A DNA stretch of 64,000 nucleotides from Calycina herbarum (lineage: Eukaryota; Ascomycota; Leotiomycetes; Helotiales; Pezizellaceae). Both the position numbers and the translations under genes were made by a program. The notes under the pieces were generated by a model. It was given only the letters and a program-made list of their open reading frames with translations, was not told where the DNA came from and did not search any database. Below, one piece after another: positions 43,832 to 55,661 of the stretch. Position 1 is the first letter of the stretch, and each line of letters opens with the position of its first letter. Location: positions 142,575 through 206,574 of the forward strand of contig LLEY01000110.1 in assembly GCA_001414485.1 (NCBI GenBank), written 5' to 3'.

Positions 43832-45966
43832 TCAATCCTGCCAACCCTCCCCCAACCATCCCCCCTTCTCCTTTTCAATCTTCAAAACCAACTCCCCAAG
43901 CATCCCATTCGCCCACCCAAACCAAGCCCTAGTCCAATCCCCCGAATCCCATCCATTAACACTCTCATGCACAACTCCCGTTCCCCCCGTACTATCCAGC
44001 ACCATCATCAACTGATCCCTGACCTCCACCTTTAATCCTTTCTCATCGAGTCCCATCTCAAAAGCCGTCAATGCCCTCACAATAGCTGCCATAGGCCACC
44101 CCTTTCCTGGTCCCAGATGTGGCCCGCCTACTGCTGATAACTCGGGGCCCTTTGACCAGTAAGGGTTACTGGAGCTCGTGACGAAATTCCGTGTGTTGGC
44201 GTAGATTTTGGGGAGGTCTCTTTTTGGATCGTCTTTTGCAGGTTCCGGGAGGGGGAATGAACTATTTGCGTAATCGAAAAGGGGGATACTTAGTAAACTT
44301 GGGACATTCGCGTCGTCCATGAGATTTACTCCTCCGTAGCCATCAATTTCATAGGCAAAGATGTCGCCGAAGTCACGGTGGTTTACTATGGCGTCTCGAT
44401 CGATTCCTTTTCTAATTCCGAGCGCGAAGTCTCGCATCACTGTCGTAAGATTTTTTGCTTCTGAGCCTGAGAGGGAGGCCATGATCAGAGAGGCGGACTC
44501 GAGGTATTTTGCGAACATCATGTTTGCTGGGACGAGGAGTTGGTAGATTGTTGCGTCGTCTGATGGGCGGAATGCTGTTCGGACCATGCCGTTTCCCTTG
44601 GTGGGGTTGCCGAGACCGTTGTTTGTTAGAGTTTCTGAACCTCTGGGGGAGGGTTAGTTTTTTTTTTGTATGTTTAGAAAACTGGGAAACTCGGTTCTGA
44701 GTATGAGGTTAGGGGGAGAGGTGTCGAATATCTAGGACGATTATGAATGTTCCTCAGGAACGTTTAGAAGAATTAGAAAATTGAATTGTTCATCCTAAGC
44801 GTACTCGAGGGATAAATATGAGTGTTTTAGAATCTCCGAAGTAATCGGTGCAAAACAAAGACTTATTTCTTCCCCATCGCTTTACAACGATAGAGTACAA
44901 GTCTTCTTTTAAGGGGATCCATGAGACAAGAGAAAACTAAAATCACTTACCGATTAGTCCACCCCGTAAAAGTCCAGGCAGACTTCTCAACCTTCCCATC
45001 CTCAGCATAAGTCCCCAACCTCATAGCCCCCGCAGCATCGACCGCGGCTTTCACGGCTTCAATCCAATTATACTTTTCAAAAAACTTCACATCCCCCGTC
45101 TTCTCAAAGTAAGCCGTAGAAATTTGCAAAAAACTAGCAAGCGAATCAAGTTCCCATTTACAATCAAAAACCAATTGCGGATTATAAGGTGGTTGCGGAT
45201 TATTCTGACTATAAGCCCCATTGTGTGTAGGCTTTACCCCCGATTCCGTAGGAGGTTGGAAGCTGTGACAGTATGGAGAGATGATGATGTATCGAGCATG
45301 GCTGTTTATCATTCCTCTCCAGAGACTGGCTAGGGAGTTGGGGTCTGTGGAGGGTTCGAGGAGGGAGACGTAGGAGTAGATTTGAGAGGCGGAATCTCGG
45401 AGCCACATAGCGTCTATGTCGCCAGTAATTACAAAAGCCAGTTCTTCATCTGTTGTCGTCATGTTTTTGGTGACGGGATCTTCTTTTGAGGCAAAGCCAC
45501 GCCATTTAATTGTCGTATCCAAGGTATTTGGAAAGCTGTTCTCGAAGAGTCGGTAGAGATCTGGATCTTTGATTACTCCTTTCATACGCTTGATGAGAGC
45601 CTCAAGAGATGGTAATTGGAAAGTTCGACATTCTGGTTCTGGGCGTGAATATGGGAATTGTCGTTTCCCTTCTGAAAGAGGACTCTGTCTCTGATTCTGT
45701 AATGCCTCGTATGAAACGCAATCTTTCTTCTTTGGTACTGGTGACTCTAATTCCCCGGCACCGCTGGGACTTGAAGTCGGAAGGGACTTCGGGGGAACGG
45801 ATATTGATTGTGTTGCAAGCCCATCTTTCATAGGAGAAACATCGCCGGGGTTCGTAGAAATCGGAGATGGCCACGTGACAGGCGAGTCACTTCTGTACCA
45901 GGCAAAAAGGAGAAAGAGACTGACACAGACGGCAACAGCAGCAAATCTAACACGTCGTGGTGCCAT
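43832..45966 (-). CDS. GH125 exo-alpha-1,6-mannosidase-type protein, membrane anchored
   Basis: Two exons, 45966-44951 and 44642-43832, 608 residues. The N-terminus is a type II signal anchor (about residues 7-24) followed by a Ser/Pro stalk. The catalytic (alpha/alpha)6 region shows G-D-I-D-A-M-W-L-R-D-S-A-S-Q, F-D-C-K-W-E-L-D-S-L, T-G-W-T-N-R at the exon junction, then T-A-F-R-P-S-D-D-A, Y-E-I-D-G-Y-G-G and D-W-T-R-A-W-F-G-W-A-N-G. These fit the DUF1237/GH125 family, which trims alpha-1,6-mannose from glycans. In fungi it is probably a Golgi or secreted glycan-processing enzyme. The intron is unusually long for this region (308 bases) but its sites (GTAAGT, CCCCCAG) and the joint codon CG|A are right. 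Confidence 0.92.
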
Positions 45967-46811
45967 GGTGAAGAAGCGAAATCAAAGCAAAAGCATCGTG
46001 ACAAGAAAAGAAGGGGATTGATGGGATTGAAAGAAGTATGTGAGACGAGAAAGGAAGGGAGAGGGAAGCTTTAGAAGGTGGCACTTGCTGGCCTCTCTTC
46101 TGAGACCTTGGCGTTCCAAACTAGGGAAGCTGTGAGCTGGGCGGATATTTAACCCAAGAACAACCATTTTATTTTCCAACATTTTCCATTGTCCGCATGT
46201 TGGACTTGTCGGCATATCTTTTCTCAAGACTATGAGTCCCGACGAGTTCCTAAGATTTTGCTAAAGGAGATGTCAACACCCTGCGTGGATCGACGCGCTA
46301 ACGGCGTGTTGGAATTATACGTTGTTGGTGTCCCCGCCGGTTGGCCGGTTGGACCAGGAGGACGATTGCCACGTGCGATACGAAGTACGACGTCCTCGAA
46401 GGTCTTTCTGAAGCTATTCAGAGCTCGCGAATCGATGGGTTGTGGGCCTGTGAGGCTGTTGGTGTCCAGGCAGGAAAAGTGCCAAACACCATGCCATGGA
46501 CAAGCTCGACAACGATCGCTTTTACCATTGCCCTGAAGGAAAACAATTGGTATAACTCGAGAAAAGACCGAAGAAGCAATTGTCTGGATTGCAGTGTTGG
46601 TTGGGGTTTAGAGCTCGAGGCTCTCCCCACCCTTGGAGCAAACACATCTGCGGGCAGCAAGTACATTTAGTACGCTCAAGACCGGTTTTGGTTCAGTATC
46701 AGAATAAGTCAAGCTCTCTTCATCTCTCTTCCATATATACATCTTTCTTTCCACCTTCACTTTCCAGAATACTCTTTACCTCTCCCTTCCTTCTCTCCAT
46801 ATACAACAATC
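45967..46811. other. Divergent promoter region, GH125 / racemase
   Basis: About 845 bases between divergent starts. No gene seen. A pyrimidine-rich CTCTCTTCC stretch precedes the racemase start. Confidence 0.5.
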
Positions 46812-47609
46812 ATGCCAGTAGGCATACATATGACCCCCAAATCCTGGACAATCAAACTCGGAATCCTCGTCCCCTCCTCCAACACCGCCCTCGAACCCCT
46901 CACCCACGCCATCCTCTCCTCGATCAACACCCACCTCGCCAACTCCCCAAACCCGGTCAAAGTCAAAGTGACAGCGCATTTCTCTCGATTTCCCGTCACA
47001 ACCATATCCCTCGACCCAACCGCGCTCTCCCAATTCGACTTGCCCCCAATAATTGCAACTGCAAAACTGTTGGCACATGCGAATGTCGATGTTATAGGTT
47101 GGAGCGGCACGTCAGCGGGTTGGTTGGGCTTTGAAAGGGATGAGGAATTGTGTCGGGAGATTGAGAAGGAGACGGGGGTGAAGGCTACGAGCAGTGTGCT
47201 TGCTTTGAATAAGGCACTGGAGATTTGGGGGGTCAAGAAGTTGGCACTGATAACGCCTTATACGGAGGATGTTCAGGCCAAAATTATCGAAAATTACAAG
47301 GGGATTGGTGTGGAAATTGGGCCAGCAGAGAAGCATCTGAAGATCAAGGAGAATAAGGATATTGCTGAGATATCGGAGGCTGTTCTTGATGGTTGTATTG
47401 AAGATGTCAAATCTGCCAATGACGTGGATGCATTTACGACTTTTTGCACCAATCTTGTGGCTGCACAGAGAGTGCCGTTCTGGGAAGAGAAACATGGGGT
47501 TCCGGTTTTTGATACTGTCACCACGGTCGTTTGGGATATGCTGCGAATGTGTCATTTGGAAAGTCGAATAAAAGGAGTAGAAGGATGGGGAATGATCTTT
47601 GAAAAATAA
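46812..47609 (+). CDS. Asp/Glu/hydantoin racemase-type enzyme (arylmalonate decarboxylase / maleate isomerase group)
   Basis: Intronless, 265 residues. The family opening L-G-I-L-V-P-S-S-N-T is present. Two pseudo-symmetric lobes follow: the first catalytic position sits in W-S-G-T-S-A-G-W (about residues 96-103), where other members have Cys, so a Ser/Thr/Gly loop replaces it. The second has Cys212 in T-T-F-C-T-N-L. A protein with a single active-site Cys fits decarboxylase- or isomerase-like relatives rather than a two-base racemase, but I cannot fix the substrate. It ends 190 bases before the end of the DUF1989 gene on the other strand; the permease follows it, suggesting joint metabolism of a nitrogen compound. 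Confidence 0.85.
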   Translation: MPVGIHMTPKSWTIKLGILVPSSNTALEPLTHAILSSINTHLANSPNPVKVKVTAHFSRFPVTTISLDPTALSQFDLPPIIATAKLLAHANVDVIGWSGTSAGWLGFERDEELCREIEKETGVKATSSVLALNKALEIWGVKKLALITPYTEDVQAKIIENYKGIGVEIGPAEKHLKIKENKDIAEISEAVLDGCIEDVKSANDVDAFTTFCTNLVAAQRVPFWEEKHGVPVFDTVTTVVWDMLRMCHLESRIKGVEGWGMIFEK

Positions 47610-47798
47610 GAAAGCCCAACAGAGGTGTCGGAATTCATATCGGGTCAGCTCAACGTCCTCGGTCTGTACCAATTCTACAGTTGTATGAGCAAGCTTAAGA
47701 GAACGGGACACTGGATTCTTGATTATTTGACTTTGCTTCTTACAATCGAGAAGCCTGTATTGCTTGCTTCCATATCAACACCCTCTCCCAAACTCTAT

Positions 47799-49254
47799 CT
47801 ACTCCCCAAAAATAGGTATCTTCAACCCATGCATCCCCCCATATCCACCCCCTCCAATCGCAACTTCACTCTCCTTCCACCCCTTCAGCACCTCCCCTCT
47901 CTTCTCCTCAGAAATACTATGGACTTCAACGCCAAGTGGTCTGCAAGTATCCAACATCCTTTGTTGGGAGTCTTCTCCCCAGCCGTAGACTGAAAGGTCT
48001 CCGCCTGTTGTTTATCAGTATATAAATGGAATTGAGAAAGATGGGAAGGATAATGGTACCTGGACAAGTAGACAAGGCACATAGTAAATCCGTTTCGGCG
48101 AAGAAGGAGAAGTAATCTCCTGGTTTTGCTGGACATGGGGACCTGTTGTTTTATCAGTATTGGGGAATTTAGGGGGGAGATGGGGAAGGGGAAAGGGGGG
48201 CGGACATGAAATATTTCCCATCTTTATCTAGACCTGTTACTTGGAACACATTCAAAACATCATGGACATCTGATTCATTGAGTCCGTAGGGGAGGACGGC
48301 TCGAGTGAGGTTGGAGTGACAGTGGTAGTCGAAGGATGAGTTGGCGAGGAGTTTGTTCACTATGCTTTCATTAGCATCCTTTCCTCTCTCTCCCTTTAGA
48401 CATTTAAACAGCATACCGTATGGATCACACCTGTGCCCCCTCTCATTAGCCTCATTCCCCAATCCCAATTTTCATAAACTTACCTAGTACCCAACAAATC
48501 ATGTACCCTACCTCCCCTCTCATCAACCCCATACTCCTTCAAACCATCCCCCACAATCGTACATAATGGCCGTAAGTAAGGTAGGTTAGACCATAATCTA
48601 TCGCCTATTCCGAGATGGGAAGCGTGGAGTTGACGGGTACGAGACGCCCAGAAGCGTTCGCGGGGGTTGGAGAGGGAGAAGATGTTTAGGTCTCCTACTT
48701 GGGGTCCCTTTGGGGTGGTGAGGGTGCATATTTGCCCTAGGGGTGGGTTGTTAGCTTTCTTGGGATGAGGTTTTGGTCTACGTATTTTTGAACTTGCTGA
48801 GTCCTTCGTTGGACAAAATCAGGGACTTGAAAGAAACAAGTTCAAACTGAGAAAGAGTGGAGACAGCTTAGAGGTTTTAACAAATCATCATCACCGTGTC
48901 TTGCCTTGCTTTGAGGTTGGCCAATCCTCAATCTCAACCTCACTCCACTTCCTCTCTTCGACTCATCGGCCACTCCTTCTCATCTCCAGGAACTCCAACA
49001 AAACACCAGACAAGCCCAACGAAACTTAAGAAGACAAACTAACCTTTCTTCACAACCCAAGCTTTCCCACTCCGGATAGGAATCTCAAATTTCTCAACCT
49101 CGACTAATTCACCGCCATCATCACCAGATCTAGACTTCTCAACCAATGATCCGATTCGTGAGTATAATTCCGTATCTCCAAAAAGAACTGCGTTATCTGA
49201 AGCGGGATATGCTGGGGTAGTTTCTGGGGGCGTGGGGAAGGTGTGTTGAGACAT
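47799..49254 (-). CDS. DUF1989 / urea carboxylase-associated family protein
   Basis: Five exons, 49254-49044, 48736-48484, 48430-48206, 48142-48060 and 48004-47799, 325 residues. Key family stretches: G-K-A-W-V-V-K-K-G-Q-I-C-T-L-T, P-Q-V-G-D-L-N-I-F, R-L-W-S-N-L-P, then the Cys-rich end of the domain R-C-D-P-Y, S-P-C-P-A-K-P-G-D-Y-F-S-F-F-A-E, C-A-L-S-T-C-P-G-G-D-L-S. The C-terminus ends in a Gly-rich segment. In bacteria such proteins are encoded beside urea carboxylase; the biochemical role is not settled. Intron 3 starts with GTCCGC, an unusual donor, but only this site gives the family sequence F-M-S-P-C-P. The start at 49254 was taken over 49296 because the longer form adds a Gln/Ser-rich stretch not typical of the family. 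Confidence 0.85.
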
Positions 49255-49531
49255 TGTGTTGATAGAGTGTTGATTTGAGGTGAAAGAGATTTGCAAGGAA
49301 GGGTCGTGGTATCTAAGAATATATATTCAACCAAAGTGAATGCGAGATGATGGGGTGAATATAAGATAACCAGGTAAGTAGAAGTGAACGGAAAGTGGGA
49401 GGGTGTCACGTTACCCCTTCACTTCCCCTCAACTACATAGCAGACCATCCATAGATTAAAACTTTCCATTTCTATTATTGCTATATTGTGAAGTAAAACT
49501 TTACCCTAACCAGCTCAAATGTATATATCCT

Positions 49532-51707
49532 CTAACTAAACATCCTATCAACATACCCATGCCACCTCGTCTTCGGGACTCTCTCGACATAAGTCCGAGT
49601 ATACTCCTCAATATCATCAATCTCGGAAGTCCTCAAAGTGACCTCTTCAGGCTTCAACCACTTCGTCTTCTTGATAAGTTTCCATGTCAAGAAAATGATT
49701 GGAAAAACGCCGATCATGGCGTAAGAGAAGATGAAAGTAGGGACGTCCCAGTTTCCTAGTGACAATTAGATTACAATCCCCAATAGTTGGAAGGATGGGA
49801 AACTTACCAGGCAAAAACACAGTATACCCACCAACAAAAGCCATAACAAAACACCCCGTAAAAGCATAATACGCCGAAAACGGCTGCCAAAAAGCAGTAT
49901 GCGGCAAAGAATTCCTATCCAGTCCCTGCACATCACAAGCCTTCTTCCACTTCAAGAACGTAAAAGCCATGACGCAGAAGTTAATCAGTTGTGACGCAGT
50001 GACCAAACTCACGAACCAATTCAACACCACAGCCGCATTGTTTGATACTTGTAAGAAAGATAGCAGCGAGATAGCGAGTGTGACGAGAACACAGTAGATT
50101 GGAACACCATTTTTGGTGCATTTTCTGAAGACCTTTGGTGCCTTGCCTTCAAGCGCGAGACCGAAGAGAGAGCGGGAGGCACAGTAGACGTAACTATTTC
50201 CAGCAGAGTATGCCGCTCCGAGGACCATGGAGTTAACGATGTCAGGCAAAATACGGATTTTCAGTCGATTCATGGCGATAACGTATGGACTAGCAGCCGC
50301 ACCAGGAAGTCCTTTCTTGAAAGCGTTTGTGAGTTCGTCACTATCATACGGAACAAGAATTCCCACAGCTAAACTTCCCAGAACGAAGAAAGCTGTGAGA
50401 CGGTAGAAAACGGCATTGAAAGCTTGAGGCATAACTTTGCGTGGATTTTCAGCTTCTCCTGCGGCCATGGAAACGTAGTCTGGACCGGCAACAGTAAAAG
50501 AGGCTAGGATCAGACATTGGAGGAATCCTTGGAATTTTCCGAGACTGCCTGTTGAATAGTATTCTGCGAACGCTCCGGGCTCGTTCCAAAAGCGAAATCC
50601 GAATTTATCACCGATCGGGTTTCCACCGACCATGGTGATGAAGGTAAATATAATTAGGCCGACAATGAGAAGAACTTTTCCTAAAGCAAGCCACTTTTGG
50701 GAGTTAGTTCGTGTTTTTGCAGAGGAAAAGTGAGACTTACAAATTCTGACTCTCCATACCATTTGACAGCAAAAACGTTGATTATCCTATACCACAGATA
50801 TTAGTTATCTCCCTTGAGAGTCTTTATAATTCTTGCTCACAGACTAATACATGTTAGATAATGACTTTGACAGAAAGGCATGGAGTGACTTACTAAGACA
50901 CAATAACAATTGCAATAATTCCTCCAGCAGGTACCGCATCGCTCCAATAATGGATGATGACATTACAAGCTACTATTTCAAATGGCACAAGAGCGGCCTC
51001 AAATATAAAGAAGTTGTATCCAGCAGCTACTCCGAATGCCTCATCTACATATCTTCCAGAAAATCGAATGAAGGGTGAAGAGATCGGATTGTAGGTAACC
51101 ATTTCAGCGACACACTTGAATTGGGAGTCAGTATTTCCCGGGGATGGGGGGCGTTGGGGTTGGGTGCGTTGGCAGCCTACATACGTTCGTTATGGCCAGG
51201 ATAAAAGTACACCTAAAATGTATTTATTAGCAATGACCATCAACAAAAGATAAGACGAATATAAAATTAGAGCGTGCGATTGTATGTCAATTGGATCTGC
51301 AAGTCTCGCCAGTAAACGTGAAGGGCGCAGAGATTGTGTTACTCATGCAAAAAAACATGTAGTAAGTGAAATTTGAGATAAAGCGCCGGGAAACACACAC
51401 TTGCGCAGAACTGTCTGAGAACGTACCATATCGTAAAAGCTAGGAACAAGCTTCCAGGCCCTCCATTGAGTAGCCCACGTCCAATTTGAACATATAGAGC
51501 TGTACCAATCGTACCACCAATACCAATCAATTGAATGTGTCTCGGACGAAGCTGGCGATGGGTGGAATCTGTCGTCACTTGGATCGAGTTGGAGTCGGAA
51601 TCAATTCTGGCTTCCTCGTGTATTTCTTTCTCCTTGTTGTAACCCGGAAGGTCAGTTGCGCTGGCCGCGAATGCCGTATGCGGCACATCGATTCCGCTGG
51701 AAGCCAT
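49532..51707 (-). CDS. Amino acid permease (APC superfamily), possibly inactivated
   Basis: Six exons, 51707-51427, 51212-51185, 51114-50894, 50786-50741, 50693-49808 and 49755-49532 (562 codons with stop). Motifs: L-R-P-R-H-I-Q-L-I-G-I-G-G-T-I-G-T, F-T-I-W-C-T-F, the C-V-A-E-M-V-T-Y helix, V-K-W-Y-G-E-S-E-F-W-L, the proton-coupled A-G-P-D-Y-V-S-M-A-A-G-E segment and S-A-G-N-S-Y-V-Y. One problem: at the exon 3/4 junction the best GTAAGT donor and TAG acceptor join TA to G, giving TAG. Either the gene carries a nonsense lesion there or a splice site I did not see is used. The first intron is long (214 bases). It lies beside a DUF1989 gene transcribed the same way, 277 bases downstream. Confidence 0.72.
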
Positions 51708-53299
51708 ACTCGATATCGCTGGATCAATTCGTCTTCCAATTTCGTATGGGATATTTTGTCAAGAGGACAATTGAAAGGAAGGAAGATAACTCAAGGCCAA
51801 GGCGGCGAGCCAAGTATTTGTATAAGACGAAGCCTCTTTGCTAAGCCCAGAAAAGCAAGGGGGGTTTTATTTTCTGTGCTCCGCGAGAGGACAAGAAAAT
51901 GAATTGGATTTTGGAGTTCTCCAGTTCAACCCCTAGTGATGCAAGTGCAAGTTACCCCCCACTAACCTGAAGGAACCGTTGCGCGGGGAGGGGAGCTAAG
52001 GTTCCCTATCCAGGGTCTAACCCACAACAGGGAACCTGCAGGGCCTGTAGCGTCTGCAGTACAGCGTAGATAACGAACAACCTCGGGGCATGGTTCCTTG
52101 GAGGGGGTTTGGGTTCCATCACATCATTTCTTGACTCTGCAGGACGCAATCTCAAAGTCTTGGGATTGCTTCGTAAGGCCTGATTGGAACAGCTCGGGGA
52201 GGGTACAGAGAAAACAACGCGAAGACGGCATGGCTGGAAAATAAAAATTGGAAGCCTGGGAAGTGTAGAGTTGCCAGCCTAGCTGGTGTAATGTCTGTAG
52301 GCTGCAAGTTAGCAGTTCAGTGTGTTGCATTACCGCCAATCGGGCGTAAATGGGGAGAAAGAAAAATAGGTAGCCACCCTATCAACAGATAACCTATCAA
52401 TATCACCGAGTAGATAGAGATGTTGTGTAAGCTCACTCAGATTCATGATCTGCTCTGGAGACTGGGGCCCCTCAAATGCATGTCCCCCCATCTTGGTGGC
52501 TGGTGGTTTTAGTAAAGAAAACGGAGTGGCCGGCTGATACTCCGATAGCTGTTGTCTGTTGGGTATTGGCGCCGAGACCAGATGATGACATTAAAGATTG
52601 ATGAGGCAATTGAAAATGAAAATCAGTTGAGAGAGATGTCGTGACCCGGGAGTTGGATATGAAAAGTCAAGTGGGATTGGTGTTGGAAAAAAGCTACCTG
52701 AAGCCAGTGGAGGTTTCAAACTCAGAAAGGCGGCGCTCAAAAGCATGTCATGTGATAAAAGGTCACGTTTCTTTTATTTGAAAAAGAACCGACTCTTACA
52801 TCCAAATCGTTATGGGAATCCAATTATCAAAGTCAAAATTTTAAACTTCTCTACTTCCCGTCGCTCGGCAAATGTGTAGTGTTTTTGGTTTCTCGAAATA
52901 AGCGAGTTCTGATTCAGTCGTCAAAACAAGCGGGAATGATAAACGCATTTTCTATTGGGTATAAGAAGCCATTCGTAATTGTTTCTTTGAAACAACGTAG
53001 TGGGTTCCTGTGTTCAGCAATTTCAAAACAGGAAGATTTTCCTGATTTTTAGAATTTCAAGTTCACGTCTTGTGGAAAGTTTCGGCTTGAAATTTTGATC
53101 ATTGAGAGCTACTTTCACGCAGGAGCTAATGAAAAAGGACATATCATTGTACTATCACAGGCGACGTCACTCAAACATAATTGGGAGTACTGAAAAAGGG
53201 GTCTAGATTATCTGCTCGGTACTTCAAGTATCCCTGAGCAGCCGTTCTCTACCGTACATAGTTCCCTTTCCCCCGAAAAGTCGAGTTCAGTTCACAGGA
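51708..53299. other. Intergenic, permease promoter side
   Basis: About 1.6 kb without a gene. Several GATA-type sites (listed) and a short inverted repeat GGTTCCCT/AGGGAACC near 52,000-52,035. The next feature is the broken gene at 53300. Confidence 0.5.
51784..52392. promoter_or_regulatory. GATA-factor-type sites upstream of permease 2
   Basis: AGATAA at 51784-51789, 52068-52073 and 52387-52392 match HGATAR, bound by AreA/Nit2-type nitrogen regulators in fungi. Three in 600 bases is suggestive only. Confidence 0.35.
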
Positions 53300-54129
53300 C
53301 TAAACCATATCTTCCCACGCCAGTCGAGCCTCTTTAGCAGCAAAGTGCTCAGCAGAGTTATTATCCTTGGCCCTCGTTTAATCCTTTTGACGTGCCTCTA
53401 TTTCAGCCTTGCGTCGTTGTCCTTGAGTCATCTTCTTCTTAATTGTGAGTTGGGGAGCTGGGATATCCGCCATGCTCATCTCCTTCTTCATCGATAATTT
53501 CTTCTTCTCGAGGACTAGTGGCGGCTCCAAGCTAAAAGGCTTACATGTTCCACAAATCTTCTTGCCGCTTCGATTACAGTGGATATGGATATGGATATCA
53601 AACGAGTTCTCATCGGAAGCGCGGTCACACTCTGCTTAGCACCACTTGCACATCTGTTTCAAAGTATTAGTGACACAGTCATTTGAGAGGATGAAATATT
53701 TGAAGAGTGGATGAGAACTGACTCCTTGACCGTAATAATCTTGACGTTGCTTCTTTGAGAACATGCAAGGTTTGTAATAAAGATTGTAAGACCAGCAGTA
53801 TCTGTTATATATCTCAGCTTTTGGAGCTCATTGTTGAAGCTAGCAATTTTAGACTTACTGCTCGAAGATCTTAGTAGCAGTTTTTGACGAATGGAGTGCT
53901 TGGATTGCTTCCTTGTTGTCGAGACACCAGGCAAGATTGGGATGTGCTTCCTTCCCAAGGCCTTCTTCCCACTGCCAGAGTTTAGCATATGTTCTTCTTG
54001 TTGATTCAAGAGTCTAGATTAAAGGAGGATAAACAAATTCTTTGCTACTAGAAATAGGACTTCGAAATAGGAACAAAGGGAATGTTTGCTTACCTTGAGG
54101 GTTGCTGGTCCCTTGTCAGCGAAAGTAAT
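53300..54129 (-). pseudogene. 3' part of an unknown gene disrupted by transposons
   Basis: Exons read 54129-54094 (T-F-A-D-K-G-P-A-T-L-K), 54013-53859 (R-R-T-Y-A-K-L-W-Q-W...), 53801 to 53300. The last exon continues in one frame but holds two TAA codons (53638-53636 and 53380-53378). Beyond each, the frame goes on in a gene-like way to a terminal TAG at 53302-53300. Residues include K-P-C-M-F-S-K-K-Q-R-Q-D-Y-Y-G and a Cys/His cluster: M-C-K-W-C...E-C, H-I-H-I-H-C, C-G-T-C, suggesting a zinc-binding domain, followed by a Lys-rich coiled-coil tail. The family is unknown to me. Its 5' end lies at 63,440-63,499, on the far side of the transposon nest. The stops could be old RIP (CAA to TAA). Confidence 0.7.
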
Positions 54130-54238
54130 GATTAGATTAGATTAGATTAATGGGTATTAATCTAATCTAATCAAGGGTTTTCAAGTGTTAATCAAAATCT
54201 AATCTAATCTAATCATATTAATTAGATTGATAATTGAT
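54130..54238. repeat. TAATCTAATC-type direct repeat, left copy
   Basis: Shares ATTAATC/TCTAATCTAATC blocks with 63353-63432 in the same orientation: ...TTAATCAAAATC, TCTAATCTAATCATATTAAT, GATAATTGATTAAC. The two copies flank the transposon nest, and the left one carries a local GATTAGATTAGATTAAT palindrome. Confidence 0.7.
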
Positions 54239-55038
54239 TAACGTGGTACACCACCGAGCCGATCACCCCACCGAGCCGATCACTAAAAATACATACAAAA
54301 AACGTCTGTGCAACCCTAGTAAAAATCTGTAATTCTTAATAAAAATTAATAAAATTAAAAAATCTACTTTATTACTAACGTGGTTTATCACTGAGTCGGC
54401 AATATCACCGAGTCGGCAATTTTTCCTTAGTATTAAATTTTAAATATTAATAAATTAACTATAATATATTAAATTAACTAAATCTAATCGGAATCTGATG
54501 AACTAGATATATCTATAGCTTCTTAACAAGTTCGTGTGTTATGACTAGCTTTTCTACAGATTCTACAGTGTCGCCTAGACGGCTGCCTCTCCTTATAACT
54601 ACCCCCCGCCGCACGTACATCGCGTCGCACCTGCTCATCTATATCCTTTTGAGCTACTCGAAGGGTACGTACCTTAGCAGATAGTAGGGTTATCTTATAA
54701 GCTATTCGCTCTATACCTTTGGCTAATATAGTAACTGTCTTAAAGAGTAGAGTTAGCGAGCTCCCTTAGTAACGGGTAATCCGATTTCGAACAAGGGTTG
54801 TTTATAAGAGAGCTTTAGTTAGGTTAGAAGGAGTCTAGGAGACCTAAGAGTAGCTGTTAGCTATAGAGGGTCTAGAGAGAGTTAGAGTCTGTAACTTCAC
54901 GTCAAGCTTTGAAAGCACTGCTTATAAGTTAAAAGGTACTAAGCCAGCTCTATAGAATCTAGTCTAACAGCTTTAGGCTGTTATAGATCCCTTATACGCT
55001 GCTGTAAAGGCTAGAAAGAACTCTACCTTTGTAATATA

Positions 55039-55367
55039 TGTGACAAACCCAATCTGCTAGCCCTCTGGTAGTTATCCTTACCTGTAGCATACACAGGTGT
55101 AGCGGATAATTAGAGAAGTAAGAGGTGGTTTAATTGAAGATCTAAAGCTATAGAAGAGAAGAGAAGGAAAGAGGAGACTTCTAGAGGTCCTATAATATAG
55201 AGATAGCTAAGGAATCGATAAGTTATAGGAATGTCGATCCGTTTATAGAAATGGTTCCTAGCTTAGGTAGGAATGGTTCTAGGCTAGGCTAGGAATGGCA
55301 GGCTTTGCGGACGCCGGCGAGCAGCCGTACGCGAGTCACGTGCTCGGCGGTGGCCAGGTCTATAACA
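55039..55367 (-). repeat. LTR (3' LTR of gypsy copy 2)
   Basis: 329 bp, TGTGACAAACCC...TAACA, preceded by the target duplication ATATA. Pairs with 60915-61243. Confidence 0.9.
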
Positions 55368-55661
55368 TTACCCCCCTCTTTAAGTAGAGCTCACCTACAA
55401 GCTCTGAACCTACTACCTTACAGGTAATTTATCCTCGTTCTTATAATATTCTAGCTCGTCTATACCATCTTCCTAGCTCTATAACTATTCTACTAAGTAC
55501 CTAGAAGGCCCTAGGAGAGAAGGATTTAAAGCGTGAAACTCTTAAAGCTTATATAGGTAGCTTATAAAGTCAGAAGCTAGGTACTAGGCCGGGTCTAGCT
55601 TGCTTTATACCTATTAAACCCGGTATTATAATTTTCTATAATAGCCTCTAAAGGCTAGTAC

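Noticed and set aside
44643..44950. The 308-base gap in the GH125 gene considered as evidence of a break
   Set aside because: GTAAGT donor, CCCCCAG acceptor and the shared codon CG|A give an uninterrupted family sequence, so it is simply a longer intron.
47456..47609. Racemase considered truncated at its C-terminus
   Set aside because: The second catalytic Cys and the closing helices are present; the length (265 residues) is normal for the group.
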